DNA of 57,388 bases from a virus (IMGVR_UViG_3300048548_000232:1-57388), one strand, 5' to 3'. Shown: positions 25,101 to 34,062, numbered from the stretch's first letter. Translations and numbers: made by a program. Notes: generated from the letters alone by a model not told the origin.

Positions 25101-26079
25101 TCGGTTCACCGCCGCCAGCGTTAATATCAAGGATAGCCTCATACAGGCGATCATTCGTACCTTTAACTTTGTCGTATCGAACATATGCAGTAGCATTATC
25201 ATAGAAGGGTTGAAGCGTACCTTCTCTTGCAGTAGAGATTGGAGCAGTTACTGCATAAGTAAGACGACCATATCTATCAACGGTAAAGTCTGTTGTGTTA
25301 ACTGTCTGGTGAATACTATTCGACTCAGCGACAGAAGTTTCTGGTTGATTAAGAGATACAGATGCAGTTGGGTTATAAGAACCAACCACAACAGGAGTAT
25401 CAGCAAGATCAACTAGTGGGTTGCCTGACTGACCATTAGCGTTTGAGGTCAGGATACGACCAGGAGCACCAGTTACTGAACGGGTAGCATATGTACCACT
25501 ACCAGTTCTTGTCAGCATACCGATGGTGCTGATGGCAGTGATAGAAGTCAGGTTTGAATCCAAAGCCTGAGCGTCAACAATACCAAACGCTGCCAGAGTT
25601 GTAGGATTATCACCAGTAACAACACGACCACGAGAGTCAATTGTCAGTCTAGTATATGTTGCCTGAGCATCCAGATCGTTAGGATCGTAGTGTGGAAGAC
25701 CAGGTTGGAAGTTCAGTTCTGCTGTGATGTTGATGTTAGCAGAACCATCAAATGATGCAGAACCAGACATGTCACCTGTCAAGGTGAAGTTTCTAGCGTT
25801 AGCAAGTCTAGTTGAGGTTGCAGCATTACCAATCAACGTACCAGTAATAGCACCTGCTTCAAAGTTACCATCAGCATCTCTCTTCACGAGAGTGTTGGCA
25901 ATGTTAGAATCCGCTTCAAGCGGTCTCTCATATTTAAGCGAGTTCCATTGTGTAACGCCATCTCCGATCTTTAATCGAGATGTATCAAGTTCGATGCCAA
26001 GTTCACCTTGGGCAAGGATTGGATTGACGTTCGCCCACTGCTGAGCGCCGTCACGTCTTAATTGGATTCTATTTGCCAT
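19171..26079 (-). CDS. Long tail fibre-like protein, 2,302 residues
   Basis: The N-terminus MANRIQLRRDGAQQWANVNP with AQGELGIELDTSRLKIGDG is the short anchoring domain found on many phage fibres (major tropism determinant N-terminal type). Residues about 80-115 (STRLANARNFTLTGDMSGSA) match phage tail fibre repeats. The long middle is a repetitive beta shaft (units like TGTLDVTG, TVNGTTTTVNS, ADGNLILDS) containing two related knobs with KDRG(I/V)EFRYYDS and FGFFGWD. The end has ADLTGKPTLFSGAY repeats, LYYTDARADARV repeats and a Gln/Ala-rich tip (ADFAAFQAAIAAL). I see no intramolecular chaperone. A perfect late promoter and an upstream terminator frame the 5' end. Trimeric receptor-binding fibre is the likely role; which T4 fibre gene it replaces is unclear. 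Confidence 0.85.
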   Translation of the reverse strand: MANRIQLRRDGAQQWANVNPILAQGELGIELDTSRLKIGDGVTQWNSLKYERPLEADSNIANTLVKRDADGNFEAGAITGTLIGNAATSTRLANARNFTLTGDMSGSASFDGSANINITAELNFQPGLPHYDPNDLDAQATYTRLTIDSRGRVVTGDNPTTLAAFGIVDAQALDSNLTSITAISTIGMLTRTGSGTYATRSVTGAPGRILTSNANGQSGNPLVDLADTPVVVGSYNPTASVSLNQPETSVAESNSIHQTVNTTDFTVDRYGRLTYAVTAPISTAREGTLQPFYDNATAYVRYDKVKGTNDRLYEAILDINAGGGEPTHTDTSDTGSWRYLGSALIPQKGLASFSQEDFDVTIWDEASDVQGGYVTIAERGVDNLQLQNNRIGFADGNTVENFELDQELTATTGYRGFNYLNYLKVNDTSGNLLFGANNTGDSGAGELDVNVRSYFSDPDITLDGVLDQKLDKTADGNLTFQHTQNTATDRTLLINATNAGSGDALINITSENDITISATHVDNRVNVEDYHFQDNVFSTTNATMVLDPNDDDDVTGLVQIRGDLQVDGTTTTVNSVTTTIQDPILTLGGEDTLTIDDNKDRGIEFRYYDSQERFGFFGWDEDYANANIWTGTGGYRFLYNATNTSEVYAGTDAPLIAGNLRLTTDTGSTSTTTGTLVVTGGVGISENVYIGGTVDIANDLDINSGEFVVTAANGNIYTQGDLQVDSNVTLGNASSDTVLVNSDTTFEDDVRIVGPNTVFSITNGTAEKFVIDTDNGNIHSDGTLDVDSGVTFNSTLDVDAAVTFNSTLDVDDDSVFHNDITLDTTGKYFKITNGTTDKFTVLSTNGNTDIRGTLDVGSAVHLETTLQVDGNITLGNAASDTITVNSDATFTDNLTVNQAVDFDSTLNVDDAVDFNSTLVVDGQTTIYDSVILQSNNEVFNINNGAAITQFSIDFDNGNTIIGRDGAGTGTLTVHGDSTFNDNTSFTDNVTIGNANTDTLTVNSVSQFTDDVTVDGSLLINTNATVEGNLTVNGTTTTVNSTVVTLDDPIITLGGDTAPTSNDAKDRGVEFRYYDSTARIGFFGWDVSASRYAMYHAATNSSEAFNGTRSGLDLGSIKCFDATNATNSASGALIVGGGAGIGLDLYVGDDLVVADDGSFGGDVSITGTLDVTDDFAVSNKFTVDAQTGNTFAAGTFAANGNCTFGNAASDSHTINGVVQFNNELTFVKRANIRNLKVATDAANEISTSSGNLILDSTGGTVNITDNADIDGDLNVDGDTQIDGTLTVDGNTTIGNAAGDAHSVTGTVTFNQAITSTDITADDIKIGVDGATEISTTAGNLILDSAGGKVHVTDNAEIDGFLQVDGNTTLGDSDVDTLTVNATSTFNASITSQQITAKNVRIGVDGNGEVSTTSGNLTIDSASGETIIDDNASITGTLDVTGVTTITDNLTINAATRTVAIQNGAGANKFTVATSTGNTLIEGTVDINGATVIDDSLNVTQAVDFDSTANIDGITTITNTANASSGATYSAAGALQVAGGVSVGDDLSVKDNVKVYGDQTVLGDTLLVSDEEVQGRVSLTKAENPASLSANAPLMVTQGGATISNDVFIGQSLFLGPNAGTTVTINGVTGNTDITGTLDVAGLTTLGQAAISTITTTGAVNIGGTTTVGANKFVINSASGNTDIAGTLDVLGATIIDDIFNVTGAVDLDSTLNVDGETTLNDALTQNSTSLFKDNVVLRGASKTLTLQNGSGTDKITLASTSGNVTAAGLTTTNTLDVTSNSTIGGTLGVTGQITGNVTGDLTGTADKSDLADVTDTTTSNLTYYPTFVSTNTGHTEIRTDSTNLTYNPSTNRLTVANFRSTTNFEVQGNLNVTGALTFFESQVGSIANHDTDALAEGTANLYFTDERVDDRVNALITGGTGITATYDDAGNILTLSATQGDINTDNITEGSTALFTTAARTRSHFTYGTGIEHDGSGALSVTQSDINTDNVTEGSTNIFFTNARARGAFSAGGDLAYNASTGAFSVTTFKTTDARGAVSATGDLSYNSGTGVFSYTTPDSDGIAEGSTNLYHTAGRVDTRIALQVGANLDLTNQDTADLAEGTNLYYTDARADARVALQVGANLDLNSVDTSALAEGSNLYYTDARADARASAAITALGLGTAATTAATAYATAAQGTLAASATQPGDLGAVATSNDYDDLTNLPTLFSGAYADLTGKPTLFSGAYADLTGKPTLFSGAYGDLTGLPTLGTAAATASTDYATAAQGATADSALQAETIDLTTLKSVAAGAADFAAFQAAIAAL
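19367..19440 (-). repeat. Direct DNA repeat in fibre tip, 42-base period
   Basis: Two identical 32-base copies (19367-19398 and 19409-19440) are spaced 42 bases apart and encode the 14-residue unit GAYADLTGKPTLFS. Degenerate copies flank them on both sides, to about 19345 and 19490. Such near-identical tandem units in a fibre tip can expand or contract by recombination. Confidence 0.85.
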
Positions 26080-26117
26080 TGCTTATGAACGCTAGCAGGG
26101 TCAGGATGTCTCTTGTT

Positions 26118-26125
26118 TATTTATA
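26118..26125 (-). promoter_or_regulatory. T4-like late promoter, perfect TATAAATA, for the tail fibre
   Basis: The minus strand reads TATAAATA, 38 bases before the fibre ATG and six bases after the terminator region at 26131-26165. The terminator-promoter pair cleanly separates two late operons. Confidence 0.78.
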
Positions 26126-26130
26126 CCTAA

Positions 26131-26165
26131 AACAAAAGAGGACCCGAAGGTCCTCTTGTTTTTCA
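26131..26165 (-). terminator. Strong intrinsic terminator with TTCG loop
   Basis: On the minus strand a nine-base-pair stem (AAGAGGACC with GGTCCTCTT, 26144-26136 side) encloses a TTCG tetraloop and is followed by TTGTTTT. It starts at the end of the 72-residue gene. The plus strand also shows a T-rich tail, so it could work in both directions, though no plus-strand gene is nearby. Confidence 0.9.
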
Positions 26166-26381
26166 TTCTTCGGTTGTTTCGGTTTCTGTTACTTCGTCTT
26201 CATCAGGAGGATTCAGATATTCAAGGGTCTCAATAGCACCCATAAGTTTCAAACCAGTTTGTTCATTCTGACGAATCTTCTCTTGCATTTCTTTGGTTTC
26301 ATTTGCAAGACGATTGTAGCGTTCTTTGAATGTTGCTAGCAGTTCAGCAGCATCTTGAACTTCGGGCACATCAGCAGGCAT
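26163..26381 (-). CDS. Small coiled-coil protein, 72 residues
   Basis: The product MPADVPEVQDAAELLATFKE continues RYNRLANETKEMQEKIRQNE, a long amphipathic helix likely to form a coiled coil, and ends in an acidic tail (DEDEVTETETTEE). It lies two bases after the 82-residue gene and ends at the terminator stem. Position at the end of the tail-protein operon suggests an assembly factor or chaperone for the large tail proteins, which is inference. No family name is known to me. Confidence 0.68.
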   Translation of the reverse strand: MPADVPEVQDAAELLATFKERYNRLANETKEMQEKIRQNEQTGLKLMGAIETLEYLNPPDEDEVTETETTEE

Positions 26382-26383
26382 AG

Positions 26384-26632
26384 TTACTCTCCTTTGTTAA
26401 TTAATTGTATAAGTAGACTTTTAATGTCGGACACATCAGATTTTAATTCATTTACCTCTGTTTGTAAAGTGGCAAACTCATTCTTCTTACGCTGTCGTTC
26501 CGAATACGACTGCATATATTTATCATAGATATCCTTGTCCCTTAGGAGGACAGCATTGGAATCTTTATCTCTAAAAAGTCCTCTGTTATCGTCCCCCTCG
26601 ACAGGGATATATTTTGGAATGTCACGCTTCAT
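26384..26632 (-). CDS. Small coiled-coil protein, 82 residues
   Basis: The ATG at 26632 overlaps the stop of the 2,476-residue gene by ATGA. The N-terminal part (MKRDIPKYIPVEGDDNRGLF, AVLLRDKDIYDKYMQ) leads into a coiled coil (RQRKKNEFATLQTEVNELKS then DVSDIKSLLIQLINKG). I recall similar small proteins downstream of large tail proteins in marine T4-like phages. Function unknown; a role in assembling the neighbouring tail protein is possible. Confidence 0.7.
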   Translation of the reverse strand: MKRDIPKYIPVEGDDNRGLFRDKDSNAVLLRDKDIYDKYMQSYSERQRKKNEFATLQTEVNELKSDVSDIKSLLIQLINKGE

Positions 26633-29600
26633 GATGCGAATGCAATTGCTCTAAGGTCTTTGATCAGTGGCACTTTCGCTTGGTTCTTAGACTTCATCAC
26701 AATCTTGACTTGGAATGCTTGGAACTCCTCGCCTTCGACTGTGTACTCAAAGTCTTCCCACTCATTCTCACTCACATTGGTTGCACCAATTTCTGGTACA
26801 GGGATCTTGATAAATCCAATATCACTCATCTGCTTCTCGGAACCAGGTTTCTGGATACGATAGTAGACATCGATATTAGAATCACCATACCTTTGCATGG
26901 AGATCATCAAGCGAATGGACCTTGAAACGTTAGCAAGTCTTGCGACTCTTGTCAAGTAAACTGCATCATTCTGATCACCGTAAGGTAGTGTAGATACATC
27001 ACCTTGTGGGTTAATCTCTGATTGGAGACCCAACACCTGAGCACCACCTTCCCAGGTGTTAATCCTGTTAGATGTTGTGATCACAGATACGCGGTCAAGG
27101 TCAACAACAGGTGACAAGTTATCAAGACTGCTGTTCATATTGACTTTCAATGTCAATGACTTGTTACCTTCAAGTTTGTTGTCCTCATTCAACTGAGAAG
27201 CAATGATTCTAGGAGTCTCATAGTAGTTCTCTTCATTCAATTGAATCTCATCATAGACGCCGTTGTTAACGAACGATGCCTGGTCAGCGATACTAGAACC
27301 ATTACCAATTGATGTACCAGTTGTAGTATTCATTGAAGGAACAATAGGTGTTTCCTTGAATTGCATGATCTGAATGGTAGGTGTGATAAGTTCAAACGGA
27401 ATGTTTTTAGTTGCTTGAACATTATAACCACCAGTCCTGATACCAATACTAGCAACAGATGTAGTTACAATTGTGTAAGAGTCCAGAGTAGGATCTTGAA
27501 TTGCAGTGTGAGTTTTGTTGATTTCGGTCAGTGGAATACCATCCAAGTTGTAACACTCAACTTTACTTCCTGTTGGCCACTCACTAGCAGCAGTACCGCC
27601 AGCGCCTCTACCAGAAGGAGCAACGGTGATTGTCTGACCGTCATCACTAATAGCAGAGTAAGCAATAATTTCACTAGGAAGTAATTCGCTAATGTCGTTC
27701 CATGCTTCTGTACCACCATCAGTACCAGGGATTGCTCCGACAGGTTGGATAGACATTTGCCCACCAGTGACTTTCACATAACCAGGATTAGTTGTACTAA
27801 TTGGTCTGCCGTTGACGATCTTATGGAAAGATCCAGCGTTACTAACACCGATGCTAGTTGCAACAGTAGATAGTGACTGTGTTAGTTCTGTTCCTGGAAT
27901 CTCGGATGCAACACCAGTGATCTTAACATTGTTAGATCTGTTGTGCATACCATGGTTAGGATGAATAATAACAACCTTCTTATCTTCTGTACGAACAGTA
28001 GGTGTGATTGCAGGATACCCAGTATATGAGTCACCTGAATATACAGCGCCAGATGCAGCGTACTGTGCTTGTACACTACCACCAGCAATGTTCAACTGTT
28101 CTCCATTTGAATCGAATGCCTTATCAACAAACTTAGCAACGATAGTTCCGTTACCAGCAGGATCGAATGATGTGATAGTTGCAGTAGCACCACTGTTAGC
28201 ACCAACCAATGTGTCACCTGATTCAGGAGTACCATTTGTGGGTGTCGATGACAGTGTGAATGTAACCACAGACTGTGAAGACTTCAATGCTTGGAATGGA
28301 TTTCCATTACCATCAAGGAAACCTTGCTCAAAGGTACCAATAATACCTTTAACTGTAAGAAGTTGTGGGTTAGATGTAGAGTCAAACTCTTCAATAGTTG
28401 CCTCAGCATTGGATGGTGACTGAATCAAACGAGCACCAATTGTGTAGTTGTAACTATTACCTGTTGGTAGTTGCAACGTCTGCTTAGGTTCAACTGTAAT
28501 CAAAGGATTGACAGTCAATGAACTAATACCATCGTTACCAGCACCAAGTTCAGAGTTAGTGAACGTTGCTGTACCAATAACAGAGGTATTGAATGATGCA
28601 CGGAATAGGTTGAACTTCAAATCCTCATACTGGTCAGCAGTCCATGTGGATGCGTTCTGTGATTTGAAGAGAACACCAGCATATGGTTGTTCAGAGATCG
28701 TTCTTGTACCAGTGATATCAATATCACCCATACGTGAGATCCATACCTTATATTCGTTAGAGTCAGAGAATAGAACGAAGCAATGCTCTTCTGATTCTGG
28801 AATGTATACAGGTGCAGGGAACGTAAATCTAGTTGAAATAGATGCGTTATCAGATACCTCAACCTGAGATGGTTTCAGAGTAACGTCAGAGAAAGGTAGG
28901 ATGTCCTTAGTAGGATATCCATTTTCCATAGGACGGATCTGCATTGAGATGGGAATCTTGGTATCTTTTGTACCGAAGAAGATATCAACACCTGTCACAA
29001 ATGTACCACCTTGCTCTTCCAGCAAGAATGATTGTGCCAGGGGATCCCACCAACCAACTTGACGAGTGTTAGTACGAACAGAACGAACTGTTCTTCTCTG
29101 GTTAACAGTGTCTCTAACAACTCTTGCATTACGAACAGCAAGGATATTTTCTTGCAATGTATTTAATGTACCTCTGGCGGTATATTCTGCCTCAGCAGCA
29201 GAATCAACGGCACCAGGGAGTCTGCTATCCTGCTCTGAGGAGGATAATCTGAACACCCTCGAACCTGTTGCCCAACGTGGGTTAGAGTTATTTGCAGGGT
29301 TAGGAATGAAGAAAGCACCTTTAATACTACCAACCAAGTCGGAGATTAGACGACGGTCCTTAACAACTGCACGAGCGCCAGAAGTGTTACCAACTAATAC
29401 TTCACCAACTGAGAAGTTACCATAGAAGTTAGGGTTAACAGTAGCAGCAAGAATGTTAGTATCGATGTTAATGACAGAAGTCTGCGATGCATAAGAATCA
29501 GGCAGAGCATCATTAGTTGCTGAGTATGGGTTGGTTACCATATCATTGTTAGGTGCAGCAACTCTGAACCTACAACCAGATCTCAAACCATAGATGGTCT

Positions 29601-32600
29601 CACCAATAACAAATGGAGTCTCGTTGGTGTTACTATCCTCAGAAGAGTTCTTGACGATTTCGATCAACTTAGGAACAATATAGTTCTGGATGTTATCGTT
29701 ATCGAAGAATGCATACATTCTGGTCTTTGGCTTCACACGCTCAACGTCGAAACCAACGTTACGAGAGCGGATCCATGGGATGAATGTACTGTCGATGACA
29801 CTATCACCCAAGGAGCGACGGTCAATTCTAGGAACAACTCTAATTCTTGTACCAGATCTAACCTGACGACGTGTAGTAACAGTAGTAGATCCTTGAAGAA
29901 TACGTCTAGGAACACCACGGGAGAATGATGTCTCTCTCCATGTTCTTGTATTACTTCTACGTGTTCCAGTCCATGCCGTTCTCCAAGAACGCCACTGAAC
30001 AGGAGCAAAACCTCTATTGTTTGTACCAAGTCTTTCACGAGTGGCACGGAAGTTACCTTCAATAGTAGTCACACGAGCAGGAACACGACGGGTGTCGGTC
30101 CAGTCATCAGATGCAGGAAGGAGATCAATACGACCAATGAACGTAAACACGTTGAATGGGTTCACATTCTCCAAACGAGATGCATAAGGTTGAACAATGA
30201 TAGCAATCTCTTCATATGGAAGAGTCAGGATGTTGGCACCCTTTCTATCACCCAGTGCAGGGTTCTCTCTCCAATACACCAAGTTGCTGGAAAGTGATTG
30301 AGTATACAGTAATGAAACGTTAGAAGTGTAGTGTGATGGACGGAGGATGCCCTCAGTGAAGTCGAGAGAACACTTATAATCTTGGTTCTCAGTGTCAGAA
30401 GTAGAGTGGTCGGTGAAGTCATCCACCAAGAAACCATTCTTCAATCTATCAAAACCATCAGAGTCATATGCTTTCGCATTTCTAGCATCTGCTTCTAGGA
30501 GTGACAAAGATGTGTAGTATTCCAGAGACTGCAATCTACGATCCATGTTACCGATGTCTTCCATCGTGTAACGACGTTGCTGGTGTAGGGTGATGACAAT
30601 ATCATCTTCTACATCATACACATAGGGTTCATATCTAATCTTCGCCAACAACATGGCATTGTCAAGGTCATCTGCTTCTGCTGGATCTTCGGAAGGAACA
30701 CCCTTGGAAAGTTTCAGATCACCATCATGTGCCATGAACAGTTTGTCCTGACGTGGGAGATAGTATTCGTAATCCAAACGAATCTGATCTTCTACCTTAG
30801 GAATATTAAAGATGGTCGAACCACCAGCACCACCTGCTGATGTGAACACACGAGATGGGAAGTCCAGAGACTTACAGTTCACAAAGAAAGGTTGTTCAAC
30901 AGTACCACTACCTGATGCTAGTTCACCAACAGCAGGACGGAAGTCAAGTGTGTCAGTAAGATACTGTGAGTTACGATCACCACGGGTTCTAGGAATCTCA
31001 GAGAATCCGATACCAGTGTATGACTGGTTAGTGAAGTAATCACCTGATGCTTCATGAATGAAGTAGTCAAATACAACTGCTAACTTACGCTTAGGTTCTG
31101 ATGTACCTGCCTTTCTCACCATCTTCGACACACTATAATAGTATGACGTGGTGTTTGTATCTAAGTAGAAGTTACTGGTAATATTTTTAGATCCTCTTTC
31201 CAGCGAACCTTCGCTGTCATCAATAACACCAACTAAGGCATTCAGATCATTATCAAAACCATCAATAGTTTCGCCAGTCTGGAAGAACTCTGTACTTACA
31301 GGAACAACATATAGTCTGTTGTTGTTAGAGTTGAATGCTACAACTCTTGCTCTGGCGTTGGATGTTCTACCAACAACCACAGAACCATTGTCATAGAAGA
31401 CGTTCTCGGTCAGAGTAACATAAGGAACTTTTGCATCATCGTCATCTTCTGACTCAAATACTGCATGGAGATCGTAGACATCATTCAGTGCGAATGAAAT
31501 CTCTTCATCTTCAATACGTGTTCCATATAGGTTACCATATGCCAAACCGTAGTTTGTCACATCATTTTGGTTTCTAGTGCGAATGACCTTCATGGTCCTC
31601 ATCTTCGCAGCAGTCTTAATCTTCTTAGATACAGTGTTGACAGATACAGCAGCAGTCAATGTAACATTAGAAATGTTATTGACAGTACCACCAGAACCAT
31701 CATTCAGACCAGTGATCTGCAATGACTGTCTATTAGCACCAAACGATACTCCAATAGTAGGAGACTGTTTTTCATATTCTGCTTCAATGTCTAGGTTAGT
31801 ACCAACTACCCATCCATATCCAGTGTTGTCATTAGCACCCTGAGTGATAGTGAGGTTGTAGTTTTCACCATCAAGAGTAGTAAACTGTTCGTTCTCAGGC
31901 AGTGTGAATGTCACATCACCAGAGGAAAGTGGTTTGTTTGCAAACGTTTTGATAACAGTGAATGATTCATCAGAGACTGACTTGATAGCACGCTTTGGCA
32001 TATCGATAGCGAGTTCGCCATCTCTGTTGTCTTTCTCGAAGAAGTAAGGACGCAAACGAGTAAACTGAGTTGCAGGATATTCTGCATCAGTAATACTACC
32101 CTTAGTCAAACTAGTGTCAATTTTTACTTCCTGTGTACCAAAGTCAAACACTGGGGTCAAACCAGTATTTTTTCTGTTGTTAGTTGTAAATGCAACGGCA
32201 GTAGGATCGATACGCTTCACACGCAGTGAGGTTGTACCTTTTGAATCCGTGTTAGTTGGTGAAATAACATCACCAGCACGAAGGTCAGAAGAGAACTCAG
32301 TATCGAAACCTTGAATATCTTGTCCAGATGCCTGGTCAACAGTGATAGTCTTACCAAGCAATGACAGTGATTCTGTCAGAGCAAGTGATGCTGTGAAGAT
32401 TGGAGTAGCATTACTGCTTGACTCATAACCAACAACCTGACGAACATCAGATCTATCATAAGAGTAAGATGCATTCAATACATCTAACACACGACCATCA
32501 CGCTCGATAACTTCACCATTCTGGAAACGTCCAGATACCTGGTGAACAAGTGCATAGTCAGCAGCAGCAGAGTATACATAACCTCTGGCACCAGAAGAAC

Positions 32601-34059
32601 GACCAACTAGCATCTCACCATCAATGATGGTTTGTGAAGATGCAAAGTTCAGAGTAGTAAACATCTGAATGTCAAAGACAAACAAGTTATACTTGTTGCC
32701 ATCTTTTTCAAGTTGAAGGACTCTTGCCTTACCGATCAAGTTACCCTGAACATTATTAGAAGGACCAGTACCAGTCCAGTCATCTCTAAGGTCAATAGTT
32801 TGATAGCATTCTGTTACGTTCTCACCAGAGATACGTGGCCATCCCCAAACATCATATACTTCTACTCTTTGTGAGAGATCAACAGGAACAATCTGGTTAT
32901 TGCGTCCTACAAATGTACGTGGTTTTGGAGTGTCAACATAGGTAGGTGCAAGAATCTGAGTTCTATAACCTTTTACATATGCTCTACCAGGACCAACTTC
33001 AAGAACAGCAAATTGCTCAGATGCTACTTGTCCATCAGGAGAAGTTTGACCAGGTGTGAACACACCGTTGTTGAAATTATCATTTAGGTGTTCTCTTGCA
33101 CGGACATCGAACGTATCGACAACATAGTCGCCGTGCGTCTCATAGGTTCTACGAGCAATCGATTTTTCAATCTCGTTATACTCTGTACGATCAACGAAGT
33201 TCTCGACGGTTGAATTTCTGATTCGCAGAAGTTCGATGAAGTTCTTGTCTGTCTCATCGTTGATGGGTTTCTTGACAAGTTGAGTCTTGATTCTGAATCT
33301 GTGAGCACCAGGAGCAGAGTAATTGGACGCACCAATGGCGTTATCCGTAAGAGACGGATCGTCCTCTGGTGTAATAATTGACTCGCTAACCTCGAAGCCG
33401 ACTCTGTATGATGGGTTGTTTGTGTACTGGTCAAGAATGATATATTCGGAGGGAATGTCAACGAAGTGTCCACGGATGAAATAAACACCTTCGCTAATAT
33501 AAGCAGTAGAACCGACAAGGGCGGCCTCTACTGGAAGCATCTGAGCAAAGGGTGATCCAGTTTCGATCAGGGTGTTACCGAAAGTAATCTCCTGTTCAGC
33601 AACTAACTGTTCGTTGTTCTGGAATTTCTTTGTCGTTACATCAGATGTGGTATCACCTGATTCAATATACTTAATATAGAATGTAATGTATCCACGCTCA
33701 CTTTGAGTGGCAGGAATGGAATACAATACCTTCGCTTTAATACCAGTGGTCAGACCTTCAATGATCTTACCTTGTAGTTGTGTTCTATATGTCTCAACGT
33801 CTACACCCAGGAACGCTTGCTGGATTAAGATACATTCCACGTTCAAGTCATAACCGACCTGACCAGGGATGACCATCGCACCTTCCTTGAATAGGTGCTG
33901 CCCCATTGCTTCGACCTGATTTTGCAGGATCGATTGCATTGTAGTAAGTTCTCTTGCCTGAATCGGGAACCCAGGGCGGAAGAGAACTCTGTAAAAGTTT
34001 TTATCCTTATCGAAGTCATCGAAATAAGGAGAAATGTTTAGGTTAGTATTCTGGGGCAT
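26629..34059 (-). CDS. Large tail or baseplate protein, DUF4815-type, 2,476 residues
   Basis: The N-terminus (MPQNTNLNISPYFDDFDKDK, FYRVLFRPGFPIQARELTTM, then QNQVEAMGQHLFKEGAMVIP) is the signature of DUF4815 tail proteins of marine T4-like phages. Central parts include FIPWIRSRNVGFDVERV and KTRMYAFFDN, and later WWDPLAQSFLLEEQGG with FFGTKDTKIPISMQI, features I associate with the same family. Beta modules with G-x-x-x-x-G-x-(T/N)SGA (VLVGNTSGARAVVKD, DTLVGANSGATATITSFD) are scattered through it. Two stretches, about 29,780-30,100 and 29,055-29,130, are extremely Arg rich. It is probably an extended baseplate or fibre-network protein. Its stop overlaps the next gene's start. Confidence 0.82.
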   Translation of the reverse strand: MPQNTNLNISPYFDDFDKDKNFYRVLFRPGFPIQARELTTMQSILQNQVEAMGQHLFKEGAMVIPGQVGYDLNVECILIQQAFLGVDVETYRTQLQGKIIEGLTTGIKAKVLYSIPATQSERGYITFYIKYIESGDTTSDVTTKKFQNNEQLVAEQEITFGNTLIETGSPFAQMLPVEAALVGSTAYISEGVYFIRGHFVDIPSEYIILDQYTNNPSYRVGFEVSESIITPEDDPSLTDNAIGASNYSAPGAHRFRIKTQLVKKPINDETDKNFIELLRIRNSTVENFVDRTEYNEIEKSIARRTYETHGDYVVDTFDVRAREHLNDNFNNGVFTPGQTSPDGQVASEQFAVLEVGPGRAYVKGYRTQILAPTYVDTPKPRTFVGRNNQIVPVDLSQRVEVYDVWGWPRISGENVTECYQTIDLRDDWTGTGPSNNVQGNLIGKARVLQLEKDGNKYNLFVFDIQMFTTLNFASSQTIIDGEMLVGRSSGARGYVYSAAADYALVHQVSGRFQNGEVIERDGRVLDVLNASYSYDRSDVRQVVGYESSSNATPIFTASLALTESLSLLGKTITVDQASGQDIQGFDTEFSSDLRAGDVISPTNTDSKGTTSLRVKRIDPTAVAFTTNNRKNTGLTPVFDFGTQEVKIDTSLTKGSITDAEYPATQFTRLRPYFFEKDNRDGELAIDMPKRAIKSVSDESFTVIKTFANKPLSSGDVTFTLPENEQFTTLDGENYNLTITQGANDNTGYGWVVGTNLDIEAEYEKQSPTIGVSFGANRQSLQITGLNDGSGGTVNNISNVTLTAAVSVNTVSKKIKTAAKMRTMKVIRTRNQNDVTNYGLAYGNLYGTRIEDEEISFALNDVYDLHAVFESEDDDDAKVPYVTLTENVFYDNGSVVVGRTSNARARVVAFNSNNNRLYVVPVSTEFFQTGETIDGFDNDLNALVGVIDDSEGSLERGSKNITSNFYLDTNTTSYYYSVSKMVRKAGTSEPKRKLAVVFDYFIHEASGDYFTNQSYTGIGFSEIPRTRGDRNSQYLTDTLDFRPAVGELASGSGTVEQPFFVNCKSLDFPSRVFTSAGGAGGSTIFNIPKVEDQIRLDYEYYLPRQDKLFMAHDGDLKLSKGVPSEDPAEADDLDNAMLLAKIRYEPYVYDVEDDIVITLHQQRRYTMEDIGNMDRRLQSLEYYTSLSLLEADARNAKAYDSDGFDRLKNGFLVDDFTDHSTSDTENQDYKCSLDFTEGILRPSHYTSNVSLLYTQSLSSNLVYWRENPALGDRKGANILTLPYEEIAIIVQPYASRLENVNPFNVFTFIGRIDLLPASDDWTDTRRVPARVTTIEGNFRATRERLGTNNRGFAPVQWRSWRTAWTGTRRSNTRTWRETSFSRGVPRRILQGSTTVTTRRQVRSGTRIRVVPRIDRRSLGDSVIDSTFIPWIRSRNVGFDVERVKPKTRMYAFFDNDNIQNYIVPKLIEIVKNSSEDSNTNETPFVIGETIYGLRSGCRFRVAAPNNDMVTNPYSATNDALPDSYASQTSVINIDTNILAATVNPNFYGNFSVGEVLVGNTSGARAVVKDRRLISDLVGSIKGAFFIPNPANNSNPRWATGSRVFRLSSSEQDSRLPGAVDSAAEAEYTARGTLNTLQENILAVRNARVVRDTVNQRRTVRSVRTNTRQVGWWDPLAQSFLLEEQGGTFVTGVDIFFGTKDTKIPISMQIRPMENGYPTKDILPFSDVTLKPSQVEVSDNASISTRFTFPAPVYIPESEEHCFVLFSDSNEYKVWISRMGDIDITGTRTISEQPYAGVLFKSQNASTWTADQYEDLKFNLFRASFNTSVIGTATFTNSELGAGNDGISSLTVNPLITVEPKQTLQLPTGNSYNYTIGARLIQSPSNAEATIEEFDSTSNPQLLTVKGIIGTFEQGFLDGNGNPFQALKSSQSVVTFTLSSTPTNGTPESGDTLVGANSGATATITSFDPAGNGTIVAKFVDKAFDSNGEQLNIAGGSVQAQYAASGAVYSGDSYTGYPAITPTVRTEDKKVVIIHPNHGMHNRSNNVKITGVASEIPGTELTQSLSTVATSIGVSNAGSFHKIVNGRPISTTNPGYVKVTGGQMSIQPVGAIPGTDGGTEAWNDISELLPSEIIAYSAISDDGQTITVAPSGRGAGGTAASEWPTGSKVECYNLDGIPLTEINKTHTAIQDPTLDSYTIVTTSVASIGIRTGGYNVQATKNIPFELITPTIQIMQFKETPIVPSMNTTTGTSIGNGSSIADQASFVNNGVYDEIQLNEENYYETPRIIASQLNEDNKLEGNKSLTLKVNMNSSLDNLSPVVDLDRVSVITTSNRINTWEGGAQVLGLQSEINPQGDVSTLPYGDQNDAVYLTRVARLANVSRSIRLMISMQRYGDSNIDVYYRIQKPGSEKQMSDIGFIKIPVPEIGATNVSENEWEDFEYTVEGEEFQAFQVKIVMKSKNQAKVPLIKDLRAIAFAS

Positions 34060-34062
34060 TTC

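Noticed and set aside
26517-26524. GATAAATA octamer within the 82-residue gene
   Set aside because: It encodes Asp-Lys-Tyr in a conserved-looking helix and lies about 136 bases before the next start, so chance is the simpler reading.
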